Below are positions 12,081 through 22,924 of a stretch of 64,000 nucleotides of DNA, piece after piece. Source of the stretch: Rhizoclosmatium globosum (Eukaryota > Chytridiomycota > Chytridiomycetes > Chytridiales > Chytriomycetaceae). Position numbers and translations under genes: made by a program. The notes beneath the pieces are model-generated. The model did no database searches. It was not told the DNA's origin and saw only the letters and a list, made by a program, of their open reading frames with translations. Positions within the stretch are counted from its first letter, which is position 1. Each line of letters begins with the position of its first letter. The stretch is from assembly GCA_002104985.1 (NCBI GenBank), contig MCGO01000062.1, forward strand, positions 124,001 through 188,000, written 5' to 3'.

Positions 12081-12181
12081 ACAAATAAAAGTAAAAACAG
12101 AAGAGAATCTGACTTTTTAAACTGAATTCTGGACATTTTGTCCTTTCATTTCACTCCATTTTTCTTCTCGCTACCCTTGAC

Positions 12182-14529
12182 ATGTCAAACATTATGAGCG
12201 CTCTCCTTGCGCGAGGAAAAGGAATTGCTCCAAATTTTGCGCCAAACCCACAGCAAGTGGCAAAGGAGAAATTGGCTGCCAAATGGAAGGTGGCATTTGA
12301 CTACATTACAGAGAAGCTTGGACTGCCGTCAAAGCCTCCCAGTAACCAACCATCTGCCGAGTATCTCGAAGGAAGGTACAACTGGCACACCAATTGAACT
12401 TTGGTACATCTAGGAGGTTGACTTGCCTGACCTTCCACCAACAAACCCAATCCACACTGAATCAGACCCCAATGTGCCAAAGACCTACTTTTCAAAAGAT
12501 CCTGCTATACAGAAACTGTATAACAAAATGTGGCATGTTTGGGCTGCAGACGGTAACTTACTGTTATTATTCACCTTCACCTTACAAAAGGTACACACAC
12601 AAGATTCAAAACAATTGATTACAGACGTGAAAGGAGCCTATAATATTTCTGTGCCTCATTTACAGCAGGCAATTATCGCGCAAGAAGTATTGTAAAGGAA
12701 TGTTGCTCCAACAACTGGTCATCCAACAGTCCTCTTGCACTGAAGATTGTTGCTCTCTGTGTTGAGCATAAGGATTATGCTGGCTTCTTGGTGGACATTG
12801 TTGGCATGTTTGCTTCCATTGTTCATCAAAAGTTCTATTTGTTTGAACCAAAATGGAATCCAAGTGCAACATATGCATATTGGTTCTTACTTTCTCAGGC
12901 TAAATTTGTGTTGCACCATGTGACAGGATCAAAAGCCACTGTTGCGCAGATGGTGGAGATGGCCTGGCTGTTTGGCTAAACTCTGGATGAACTTGCACTC
13001 CTTTTTGCTAATGGAATGCCTTTGACTCACTTGGTTGGTTGCAAGGTGATTGCAAATGGGAGTTCAAGAGAGCTCAGCTGTTCATTTTATGTTTTCAAAG
13101 AACAAGTGCCAATACACGGGTGATTTGGCCATAGACGCAGCTGGAAATGTTATTGCCATCCATGTGATATTTGCTGGGAAGACTGACCGTTCCCTGCCCT
13201 CCTCAGAATGTCGTGAGCTCTTCCCAAAATTTGTGCTAAAAGCAACAACCACTGGTGTGATTATGCATCAAAAGTTGCATTTGTGGAGCGTATATATTGT
13301 GTATTGAAAGAGAAAGAGGCCGCTCTCAAAGGAATCCCTGTGAATCAAGTTGGGCCCTTTCGCTGTGTTCTCCTTTTGGACTGTTGGCCAGTCAACCTAA
13401 CTGCCCTATTTCTTGTGGAAATCAAAGGAAAATGCCCAGGAGTGACTTTATTTAGATCAAAGACACCCATCTCCGCAAGCCCCTCAAAGATTTGCTGAAG
13501 CTCATTGCAGGAGACTATCTATTCAAATTGCCGTGTGACCTGAATAAGGGCAAAGCTCCTTATTTCGAGTCAGGGATGAGCAAAGAGCAAGCCGAAGAAA
13601 CCCGAGTTCTTGCGTTAAAAAGACAATGCAAAATGGACTCATTGAAGCATCTAGCAGTTGATTGGATGAATACAGCAAGCTCGAGGTTGGAGCAATTGGG
13701 AGAGGATGGAAAGAACATCATACAGAGTGGTTGGGATGATATTTACCTCAAATTTATCATGGAAGCACAAGTACGCAAAGCTGCACGTGAGGCTGAGAAG
13801 CAGGCTGCTTTGAGGGCAAGATAGATGGCTGCTCAAGCGGCTGCACTGGAGGCTGCTGCTGGAAAAACACCTAGAGAGATTGTATTGGCATTGGATCAAG
13901 TGAGAGAACACGTTGCATATTGGCTGCAAGGGAAGAGGAAGAAAACCCTGTTGGTTGGGAGGACGTGTTAGTAGTTGCGTTGCACAAGCGGAGGCAGCTT
14001 ACTGTGAAGGGCAGGTTCCCAAACTGAAGCCAATTTGTGCTGCAAAGAAACCAAGGCTGGGAAAACGTTGCCAGCTGAAGCGCAAGGCACGTTCTGCTTC
14101 TTCAGTTGAAGCTATGGTTGTTGAACAACCAAAGTCCGCAAGTTGCTTGTAAATGGAAGCCATGAGACATTGGTCCAAGAGATGGTTGAATTCCTCCGCT
14201 CAAAAAATCATCCAGTAGTGGGAAGCAACCTTGTAAAAGACTTGCGTAAGGTGATTGAGGACCTCAGATGGTTGGCAGAGTTGAAGGAATTTGTTGGGGT
14301 GCTTTGCCAGCAATTGGCAGCAGAAAAAGGGACGGCAGCTGCGAGAGTTAGGCAAGTTGTTATGGAGGAGGAGGAGGAGGAGGAGGAGAGGAAGATCAAC
14401 CAGGAGGAGAGGGCAAGGAAGGAGATGAGTCATCATTATTGTCGTCAGAGGAAGACAATGAGGAAGACAAGAATTACTCAAGTGAGGAGGAATATTGGTG
14501 AGGAGGGTGAGGAGGGGGAGAGAGAATGA
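12182..14529 (+). pseudogene. Broken DDE_1 (pogo/CENP-B-type) transposase
   Basis: A single ancestral gene can be followed through at least five frame changes or stops. It runs from MSNIMSALLARGKG (12182), through a segment with PKTYFSKDPAIQKLYNKMW and a helical block near 12710-12980. The DDE_1-like core follows near 13090-13460 (AIDAAGNVIAIHVIFAGKTDRSLPS, then RCVLLLDCWPVN). A helical C-terminal part runs 13492-13824, ending in an in-frame TAG, and is followed by more helical, acidic sequence to 14529. GKT-R-LP and the LLLD-WPV block are typical of the pogo/Tigger DDE_1 core in fungi. The last part (14350-14520) codes a run of glutamates from GAG repeats. It cannot make a full transposase. 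Confidence 0.6.
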
Positions 14530-14999
14530 AGTGTCTACTTTGTCCCTCCAACTTTTTGGTATCCAGGAAGATTCAGAAAATACGGTACAATGAAACTGCT
14601 GATGTGACTCAACAAGAATCAGAAAGAAGAAAGAAATAGAGCAATCTTAATAACACACACTTTCAGTCTGGTTTGGTTGCAGTAGTGTGAGAAGAGATTT
14701 TTGCATGCCGAGTAACGGGGTCATCATTTTCATTGTTGTTGTTGTCAACTTCTCTCCACTGCTTTTTTGATGCATTCAGTGGGCTATTGCCTTCAAAAGG
14801 AGATGAAGCATTTGGAATAGTATATTTGGCCAGGGCTGTAGTATTTAAATTGGAGGCATATGACTCATGCCAGCATTTCTTGACTTTGTCCATAACGTGA
14901 TAATCAACCTCTAGGATATTGTCTCTCCAAAGTTGGTGTCGCAAAATTTATACCAATAGCATTTTCTGCTTGAATTATTATCTCATCCATTTACATTAA
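14530..14999. other. Remnant repeat DNA left of the Harbinger element
   Basis: The segment 14590-14930 has short matches to the dispersed repeat family: around 14645-14670 to 7815-7860, and around 14820-14870 to 9790-9835. A 93-codon minus-strand frame (14663-14944) is rich in N and K and shows no recognisable family. I see no real gene here. Confidence 0.35.
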
Positions 15000-15098
15000 A
15001 CGTCGGCAGATATTACGTGATTTTTTCAACCCAAAATTCCAACCAAACAATATCATGATAAACTGAAAATCATGCTGATTTTGAGGTGATTTCGATGG

Positions 15099-16383
15099 AT
15101 GGTGATTTCGAAGTCACAAATGACTCCCAACAAATCGAAGAACACACCAACACGAAAGGCGATGAAGAAGAGTTTGCTGCCACGAGCCCCAGCGCCTGTC
15201 CCACCTCCAGTTCCACCACGGAAGGCAAACCACAGATGGAATGAAGCTGAAGTCGGAGGGTTGCTGGGATGCGTGAAGGATGAGTGGGAAGCAGTCTTCT
15301 CCAAAGCTCAAGTCCAAATGGCCACTTGGAATGCCATGCCGGAAAAGGTATTACTGCAAGGATCACAGACACTTGCCTGTTTCTTATCTTAGTTTCAGAT
15401 TTATGCTACAGTGAAAGAAGTAAATGACGAATCTGAGGAAGATCAAGATGTCCCTCCAACCTTGACTGGTGAATCTTGCAAGTCAAAGTGGAGAGCTCTC
15501 TTAGGACCAGTTGCCGCATTTGCAAAGACAGTCAAAGGAACAGAAGGATCAGGATCTGCAACAGTTCCGAAGCCAGCATACTATGATGAAATCACATCAG
15601 TACTTGGAAACTCTTCTGCTGTGAAAGGCCATGACGTCTGGTCGTATTGATCATGCTCCAGAAGTCTTGGAGCCAAAATCTGACACCCCAATGACCGCAT
15701 TTGCTGAGAAATATGACAATGATGCTGCCATGAATCTTTTTGCCAAGAGCTTGATTGGAGAGAGTCGTGGAAGTGGCATGTTGGGAGAATCTGATGATGT
15801 GATGGTTGGTGACACACAGCATGTCACTAATGAAATGGATGAGGAAGCTATGGTGCAGGAAGAACAAGGGGAAGAGATCAGCGTGGCAAAGAAGAAGAAG
15901 ATGAAGAATGTGGTTGAGAGTGGGGATGGGGGGAAGAAGAGAAAGGCAGACGAGCCAGTGTCTGGAGAGAACAGTGGGAAGAAGGCCAAACGCAAGGAAT
16001 CAGCTGCAAAAGAGTTGGAACGCATCAAGGATGCTGAGTCTGAGGAGTTGCCAGTCAAGCAGACCCCCAAGCCGGCCAAGAACAAGAAGGAAGCAGCTTC
16101 AAGAGCTGGTGGAGGGAGTGGAGGAATGTCGGAGTTCCAATTGCAGTATTTGGGGTTGTTGGGCGACGCAAACGCAACAGGTGCTGCTTCCCTTGCCATC
16201 CAGAAGGAGTCCCAGGCTACCAACATGGAATTGCTACGTCAGCATGGTCTTGATTAAGATGAGAAACGCAAGGAGCTGGATCAGAGTAGAAAAGATACTG
16301 CAATCCATGCCGCAACAGAAAACGCCAAGTTTCTGGCCTTCTTGAATGCTATTGCCCCACCAAAGCCTCCTATTGATGGCTAG
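15099..16383 (+). pseudogene. Harbinger-associated MYB/SANT-like protein, disrupted
   Basis: Exon 1 is 15099-15347 and a short intron (GTATTA...TTAG) ends at 15392. The next frame runs to a stop at 15650. The reading then has to shift frame near 15630 to continue to 16257, where a TAA interrupts it before the last 41 codons ending at 16383. The N-terminal third is a trihelix/MYB-like DNA-binding domain: W-EAEVGGLLGCVKDEW, WN-MPEKFQ-YATVKE, then GESCKSKWRALLGPV. A basic, lysine-rich centre follows (KKKMKNVV, KKRKADE), which could serve nuclear import, and then a helical C-terminus. In active elements such a partner helps bring the transposase to the ends. With one frameshift and one internal stop this copy is probably not functional. 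Confidence 0.7.
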
Positions 16384-16467
16384 GTTGAATGAGTCGTGTC
16401 ATGTTATGTATTTAATTGCTTGTATGATAGTTGTGTGTATGTATGAATGAATATATGCTTTAATTGC

Positions 16468-17981
16468 TCACATCAAAAACTCTGCAAAAGCCTCCCTCAT
16501 TTGCATCCCAGGAGCAGCCACGTTTCCAGTTCGCGCGGTATACTGCAGATTAATACGACACACATCCAAATCAAAAATGGGGTACAAGAGTAGATCCAGC
16601 ATATCCTCATCCTCTCCAAGCTCTTCCAGACTCATCAAATATGCTTCCCTGTTCTCCACATCAGTCAATCTCTCCCGTTCAATAAACTCCTGTACTTCTT
16701 CCTTGTCTAAAGGATCATTTCTTGACTGACAGATGTTGTGCAAAATACAGCACATCATCACCACGTCCGGAACGGCTCGAGTATCCACACCCATTGATCC
16801 ACGTAAGATTCTAAAGCGAGTCTTGAGGCGTCCAAACGCGTTTTCAATTACTACACGAGTTTTGCAGTGCCGTTTGTTGTATCGATTTGTCCGTAGGTTT
16901 GCCAGAGCCTGCCTGCTTCTTTTAAATGGTGTTATTACACGATCAGAATTAGTAAAGATCTTGTCTCCAAGAATTACAAGGTGAGGAGGTAGTAGAGTAT
17001 CAACATTCCTCCCAAGTTCACTGTTTTGGTACGCTGCAGAGTCAGACGTGGATCCTGGCCATCCCACATCAACAAATCGAAACATCATGTCAGAATCACA
17101 CGCAGCCAGAAGCAAGATTGCGTAGAATTGCTTATGGCACCAGAAATCCTTCTTGATGTATGGTCCACCTGGAACATCTGGTCCTTCACCTGGTGCTACA
17201 ATCAGGGTATAGCTACCGTCCATATCCAGCCCCACATTTGGGAGTCCGCCCAACTCAGCAAACTTGGAGGCAATGTTCGTCCATTCGTCTGATCCAACAT
17301 CAGGGAGACTGATCACGTCTCTAAAGGCTTCAATAATGGCAGCAGCACACCGCCTCACCGAATCCCCAGCAGTTCTTTCTCCGTAGCCGAACCAGCCTCC
17401 AACAGTCCTGAGCGGTTGGCCTGTGGCAACGTAAGCAAGAGCATGCCCAATTGATCGCGGCTGGGAGTGCGAGGCTTGCCTACTTTAGATTCCAACGGAC
17501 TCTTTTCAAGATTTGGTCGAATATGGGCTAGGATATGGTCAAACGTGGCTCGAGTCACTCTGAACGTTCGTCGGAAGTCCTCTGACCCCGTGTCAGGTCC
17601 AAAGATAAGGTTGCGCCATTCCTTCGCTTTGATACGATCAGGACCTCGGATATCACGTATGTCTTCTTCAGCATCCATCAGCCAGGCAAAAGGGTTGACA
17701 GATGGTACAAAAAACTGGGGCAGCTGGCTGTGGTAGACTTGATCAGGTTCCATGACTGGTTTGCTTGTCAAGAGAAAGGTATACATGAGCGCGGCAATGT
17801 GTTTTGGATCCGTCATTTGTGTAGATTTGTTTTCACGGGTGTGATTTTGAGATAATATCATGCCAAAACAACCTCTGACCCACGTTTTCAACACTCCACC
17901 CAAATGAACGTGATTTAAAACAATAAAACAGTGATTTGCGTGATTTATTTGAGTTGCTTGGATTTCCCCAAAATCACACAT
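16468..17981 (-). pseudogene. Harbinger transposase (DDE_Tnp_4 / HARBI1 type), frameshifted
   Basis: The N-terminal frame (17981 to about 17420) and the C-terminal frame (about 17420 to 16468) join within a helix-turn-helix-like region. The expected reading TGQPLRTVGGWFGYGERTAGDSVRRC crosses the junction only if one base is added near 17420. The catalytic core is otherwise complete. The first aspartate is in LDMDGSYTLI, the second in LVILGDKIF (GDSGY in most relatives), and the glutamate in VIENAFGRLKTRF, followed by CILHNIC. Total length is close to 500 residues, normal to long for the family. It converges on the MYB-like gene with about 85 bp between them. The call as transposase is firm; loss of function is inferred from the single frameshift. 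Confidence 0.82.
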
Positions 17982-18081
17982 GATTTCTTGAATATCTGCC
18001 GAAAAACGGAAATCATGATGATTTATTTGATATTCTTAAAATCTCCCTAAATCACGCAAATCACGCAATATCTGCCGACGT

Positions 18082-18477
18082 CTATTGGTCATTGCTGCAA
18101 GACAAAGGGGGAGTTGTAGGTGGAGATGTGATTAAAGGAGCATTGATAACAGTGGTAGTATTCAATAGCTGGCATTTCTCATCAAGTAATTCAGAGTCTT
18201 GGGCAATGGTGATTTGCTGACTTTGCAGCATGCAACAACATTGACCAAGTCAGGAACTCTGCATACTAACCAGCATTCCCTTCTGAGCATTTCAGATATT
18301 TTTGTAGCAGCGTCACTGTTTGCATTTTGCAACACTGTTATTTCTGTGCAGGCAGTTCTGAGAAAAGTCATTAACTTGTGTTACGACTTCTCCCAATTTT
18401 GTTGCTGGGTTTTCCACATATCTACAACTGACAAGTCTCTCAGAGCCACATTTTTTTCTCTGAGGCAAGCTCATGGT
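18082..18477. other. Short gene-free flank right of the Harbinger element
   Basis: No supportable gene. A 102-codon plus-strand frame beginning at 18199 runs into the start of repeat copy 2 and has no recognisable domain. Confidence 0.35.
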
Positions 18478-20710
18478 GAGTGGCAATGGAAATCATTGAA
18501 GTGTTGAGTGGTTGACAGTTGATTCTAGAGTGTATTTCACTTTTGATTTGATATCTTTGATACTTTCAACTTACTGCCCCATTTTGTTTCTAACTTTTAC
18601 TTTAAGTCTTTCAAGGGGTCCATAAAATAAGTATTTATCCAGGCTGAGGCTGATTGTTGTGAAGCCATCAGTACCTTAAAAAACAAAAATAAAGCAACTG
18701 CCCAACAAATAAAAATTCAATGAAACCAACAATGTTACACAAGAAGAATCAAAATTTTCACACTCTCATTCAGTCAAACAGTATCATCTAGTGTGCCCAA
18801 CAATTTACTTCCAAACACATTATTGTGAGGAGACAGATCAAGATGTAACAGAAACAGATGTCACTGTCCATCAATGTGCAAAGGAAAGCAAACAAATCCC
18901 CTTGAGCTTTGGGATCAGACTTAAAATCAGTGGAACCAAAGTTGGAACTTGCTTGGCATTGTTGAGTTGAAGAAGTCATTGGGGTTTTTTGTTTCTGAGA
19001 TGGTAGTTTTTTTGTTGAAGGATGGCCTTTTCATAACTTTTTCAATGGAGGAGATGTATTCATCCCAAAACTGATAGGCAATAAAAATTCTTGAACAAAG
19101 TCAATGGTGACGCCAAAGATTGAGATCTGTTGGCTTGTGAACCAGTTTTGCCACCAAACAAACCAAGAAATGAACCAAGTCCCACCAAAATATTCATTCT
19201 GTTCATTGAACAAATTCTAGATGTCTTGCCAAACCACTTTTATCACCATGCTCTTTGTAGATTTTGCTTACTTTTTGGTCTTGGGCCATAACAAACCTTT
19301 TGCTCAACTATGTCAGTATGAACTGATTCACAAACAAATTCAGCGAGCAAGATGCGTGCATCCTTCCCCGTGCTATGGAGATTGGGACAGGAGAATAATC
19401 ATTTGCTGTGAATACTGCCCAGATAATCAGAACAATATGCATAGCTAAAGATTCACGCATCACATATTAGAAAATAGACTATAATTTTTTAGACTCACTG
19501 GGAGAATAGGTTTGAGAACTGGGAAAACAACCTCAAAACCTGCTGCTACATTGATGGAACAGATTGTCCTGTAAAGGAATTTTGACCCTTTGATCCATCA
19601 CTTTTCTCTCACAAGTTCAAGCATGAGTGTGATGGGAACATCAAAAATTTTCTATGTCTCTGGTGGAGTACCTGGTGGTGGTCAGATCTCAGGATGGTTA
19701 ATCACTCACTTGTTCCATTTTGCTTGGGAAGAAACTGGCTGTTGACAGTGGGAATTTTGACACTTCAATTTTTATCAATGTCTGCCATCCTGCATATCAA
19801 GCTGATAGAATATGCAACAATAATTTAAATCTTATGGCTTCACGTCATAATGATTGCCTCAAAGACTTCCATATTTTGTGTCAAGTCTTTTGTGGAAATC
19901 TGGCCACCACTACCTAGTTGCCATTACTCAAATTACACAAGTAAAGTTGCAACAGGAACCAACCATTGCATTGAATTGTTGATCATATCATTTACTGAAG
20001 AAACCATTATTTTATTGACTTCATACACACTCCTGCGACTATTTGGTGATAATAGAGGGTTAAAAAATCAATTTAAAACTTGAGCTTGAACCACAAGGAT
20101 GTTCTCAAAAATAACTGACAGCTGTTCATGCAGAGCAGTTACAACCCCATACTTCAGACTATGGGTTCAAGCTTGCGTACTTTGTGACCATTTGTTGAAT
20201 AATTGGAGGGCTTTGAGAAAATGCTCCAGAAAGCAGACATGGTTGAAGATGCATTAATTTTGAGGCCAGGAAGATCCTGGTTTTCAAGGATTTCTGGGAT
20301 AGTGAGGGATGCAGTGTAATCCCAAAGGTGTTTGTTTGATGATATAAATTGGAATCAAGTCGGCAGTTTATTGTATGATTTGAGTGAAAGATTGGGTTGG
20401 GGACACCGTTTTCTTTAGGCTAGACAGATAAAGTATCAAAGATTCCCTTTCTGTATGATCCATAAATTTATATAAATTTATTGCTATATAGCACAACAGA
20501 AAGATTTATGTAGGCTGATGGCAGTGAAACCATCAGTACCTTAAAAAACAAATAAAAAATTTTAAAACAAGAAACTGACAATGTAACTTGCCATGAATCT
20601 TAAAAAAACAAAGAAATGAAACAAAAGGTCTTGATTTGATTTACCCCACCCCCATTGCAATTCCATATCCTTGTTTGTGTTGCCATCATCTCCTGTCTTC
20701 CTCATCATCC

Positions 20711-20783
<73 letters not shown>

Positions 20784-21130
20784 CATTATCCTTGTCGTCC
20801 TCGTCATCCTCGTCATCCTCATTGTTTTCATCATAATTTTCATCAATGTCTGAAGACTCTCCCCTCTCCCAACGTGCCCATTGGGCTTCAATATCAGCAA
20901 AGTGCTTTGTTTTTGCTGCTTCCTTCTCTGCATCAAAATTACCATGATTCCATCCATTTGGTGGCTGCCAAGGTCTGATCTGCTGTGAATCAAAGAGGGA
21001 TGGTGATGGTAGCTCAAGTTTGTGGAATGGGTTGACATACTGTTTGACGCTTTGGAAATGCATGCATTTCGGCATCAACTTTGACCGTACGTTCTTTTCA
21101 GCCCTCTTTGCCTCTGCTGCTTTTCTTGCA
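18478..21130. repeat. Dispersed repeat family, copy 2 (2.6 kb)
   Basis: Colinear with blocks of copy 1 (7580-12080), as listed there. It lacks the long interior part of copy 1 that carries the broken DDE transposase. Its right part, 20560-21130, is at the same time the 3' coding end of the coiled-coil gene on the minus strand. One boundary of the repeat therefore falls within or next to that gene. No terminal repeats or target duplication were found. Confidence 0.6.
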
Positions 21131-22924
21131 ATGGATGCTTTCAGCTGGATTGAAGCTTTCTTTGCTTGAAGTCCAAACGCTGACAACTGTTTTTCAATAG
21201 GGTTGATTTGGGTAATGTCAGGGATTGAAAATTTGGTGATGCTGATCATGAACTTCTTAGATGACAATGGCATAGAGGTTTCAGTGTCTGAATATACTCG
21301 TTTTGTTGAGCATGGCTCAACATCAATTTGTGATGACCTGTTGGTATGCATTGGGCTTTTGTTTGGTGTGGCAACAGGTTCAATAAAAGTCTCATCATCA
21401 ACTTTGACGTCCATTCTTGAAAGCTGCAGGGATGGAGGAGGCAATGTCTCACTTTCATCCACTTCCATTTGAGCAAGATTGTTTGCTGTTTCAACACCAG
21501 ATTGACTACCAGACAGGCTATTGATTGCTGACACAGATTCAAATGTGTCTTCAACATCTACTTCCATGGCTGCCTGATTATCTCTATCCATATCAGAGGC
21601 TTCTAAAGCGGCTCTCACTCCAGGTTCTCGTTGAATTGAGTCTGAACTACTGTCTATAGAGTAAACTTGAAACTCAAGCTGTGACTGAACCTCCAGCAGG
21701 GCTAACTCTGCAGCAGTCTTTTGCACAACCAAGATCTGAATTTTTTGCCCCATTTCAACATTTTCAGTTTGTGTTCGAGTCACCTCCGCAACAGATGCAT
21801 CCAATGAGGCCATTGTTGTCTTGAGTTTTGCCTTCAGTTTTGTAGTCCCATCTTCCAACACCTTTTTGAGATGAATGATTTGTTGTTGAGCCTCAAGATT
21901 TCTCATTTCATAGTTAGACTCTTCACTCTTGCATTCTTGCATTAGACGGTGATGGTTCAGTTCCTTGATTTCTTCATCTCTGACTGCGATCAATTTCTGC
22001 AGTGAGATAATAAAGTCTTTCAACTCGCTGACTTCCCGCTGAATAGCAGATATTGTTTTCAAATGTTCAGCTTCTTGAGCAGAGGCGTCGTCTACTGCTG
22101 ACTTTTGCTTTCTCTGAGAAACTTCAACCTCTTGGACCATCAGTTCCTTAGCCCTAGTCAACACTTCAACTTTGCCCTTCAACTTCCCAAGAAGGGACTC
22201 AGTCTCGTACTTCCGAGTTCGAAAAATCTTTAACTCCGCCGACACGGCACCAATAGTGCTTTTGAGGTTGGCAGCATTGGCTGCTGAAAGCGATTGAAGT
22301 TTGTAAATTGTGTCGTAAAGACGAATTTCCTGAAATGAGTCAGACAACAAATTAACTTTGAATAAATAAGGTTACATGTTGCGTTCTGTCACCAACACTG
22401 GGCTGCTCCATTGTGTCATTATTGTTTTGCTTGAGATTACATTCAATCCCATCGTCCTGCTTGGCAGACAAAGTTGCATGTAGTCCCTTTTCAATTATAT
22501 CAGATGCAATGGAAAACAATGGTGATGAGACTCTTTTCGATTCAGATGAATCTTGCCCAGAGCCAGGCTGCTTCATTGCGGCTGTATCATGTTGTTTGAG
22601 GTCACATTTAATCCCATCGTCCTGCTTGGTCGCGAAAGGTGGACTTGGCTCCGTTTCAACGACATCAGAAGTGGTAGAAAACAATGGGGATGAGACTCTT
22701 GTCGATTCAGAAGTATCATACTCGTCGGAATTACTTTCTTCACCAAATATGAAAGGAGCAGTGGATGAAGTTCCATTTGGAATAACGGTAGCAGTTGGCT
22801 GAATGATGATCTGTTTTTGAATTAGTCTCAACTGTGTCGAAAATTGAGAGCTTCCAACCTGAATACGTGATGTTCCAAGCAGATTAAACATTTGATGGAT
22901 GAAAAAGACAGTGACTAATAGCAT
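20686..22924 (-). CDS. Membrane-anchored coiled-coil protein with acidic tail
   Basis: Exon 22375-22924 and exon 20686-22334 are joined by a 40-bp intron (GTAACC...TTTCAG), reading GDRTQH|EIRLYD. A hydrophobic stretch VICAAIVSMLLVTVFFI lies at the extreme N-terminus and continues in frame upstream of the ATG at 22924, just after a good acceptor. The true start is therefore probably in an unlocated exon to the right. Next come a serine-rich region, a long heptad-bearing coiled coil (about 22340-21720), another Ser/Asp-rich linker, a basic helix with KAAEAKRAEK, a PWQPPNGWNHG motif, and a poly-aspartate tail encoded by a CAT/ATG microsatellite. No known family was recognised. The last 180 residues are shared with the dispersed repeat. 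A single-pass tether is a plausible role, but this is inference. Confidence 0.6.
20711..20782. repeat. (CAT)n microsatellite
   Basis: About 24 uninterrupted CAT triplets, flanked by imperfect CTCATC units out to about 20850. On the minus strand they encode the poly-Asp tail of the coiled-coil protein. Length variation would change only the number of aspartates. Confidence 0.95.

Larger units (their letters stand above)
15000..18081. mobile_element. PIF/Harbinger-type DNA transposon, degenerate autonomous copy
   Basis: The left end reads ACGTCGGCAGATATTACG and the right end, on the other strand, ACGTCGGCAGATATTGCG. They continue into TGATTT on both sides, so the terminal inverted repeats are at least 24 bp with one or two mismatches. 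Internal copies of the end motif (for example GAATATCTGCCG near 17990-18005) and ATCACGCAAATCACG-type subterminal repeats lie near the right end. A convergent pair of genes fills the interior: a MYB/SANT-type protein on plus and a DDE transposase on minus, the standard two-gene layout of the superfamily. A 3-bp target duplication is not obvious (TAA on the left, CTA on the right). All coding parts are damaged. Confidence 0.85.

Noticed and set aside
15099..16383. Stop-codon reassignment to explain the in-frame TAA in the MYB-like gene
   Set aside because: Host genes such as TyrRS and the KH protein end at TAA with no conserved reading beyond it.
20636..20978. Long plus-strand frames of poly-Ser, poly-His or poly-Ile
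   Set aside because: Shadows of the CAT microsatellite; the minus-strand frame belongs to the coiled-coil gene.
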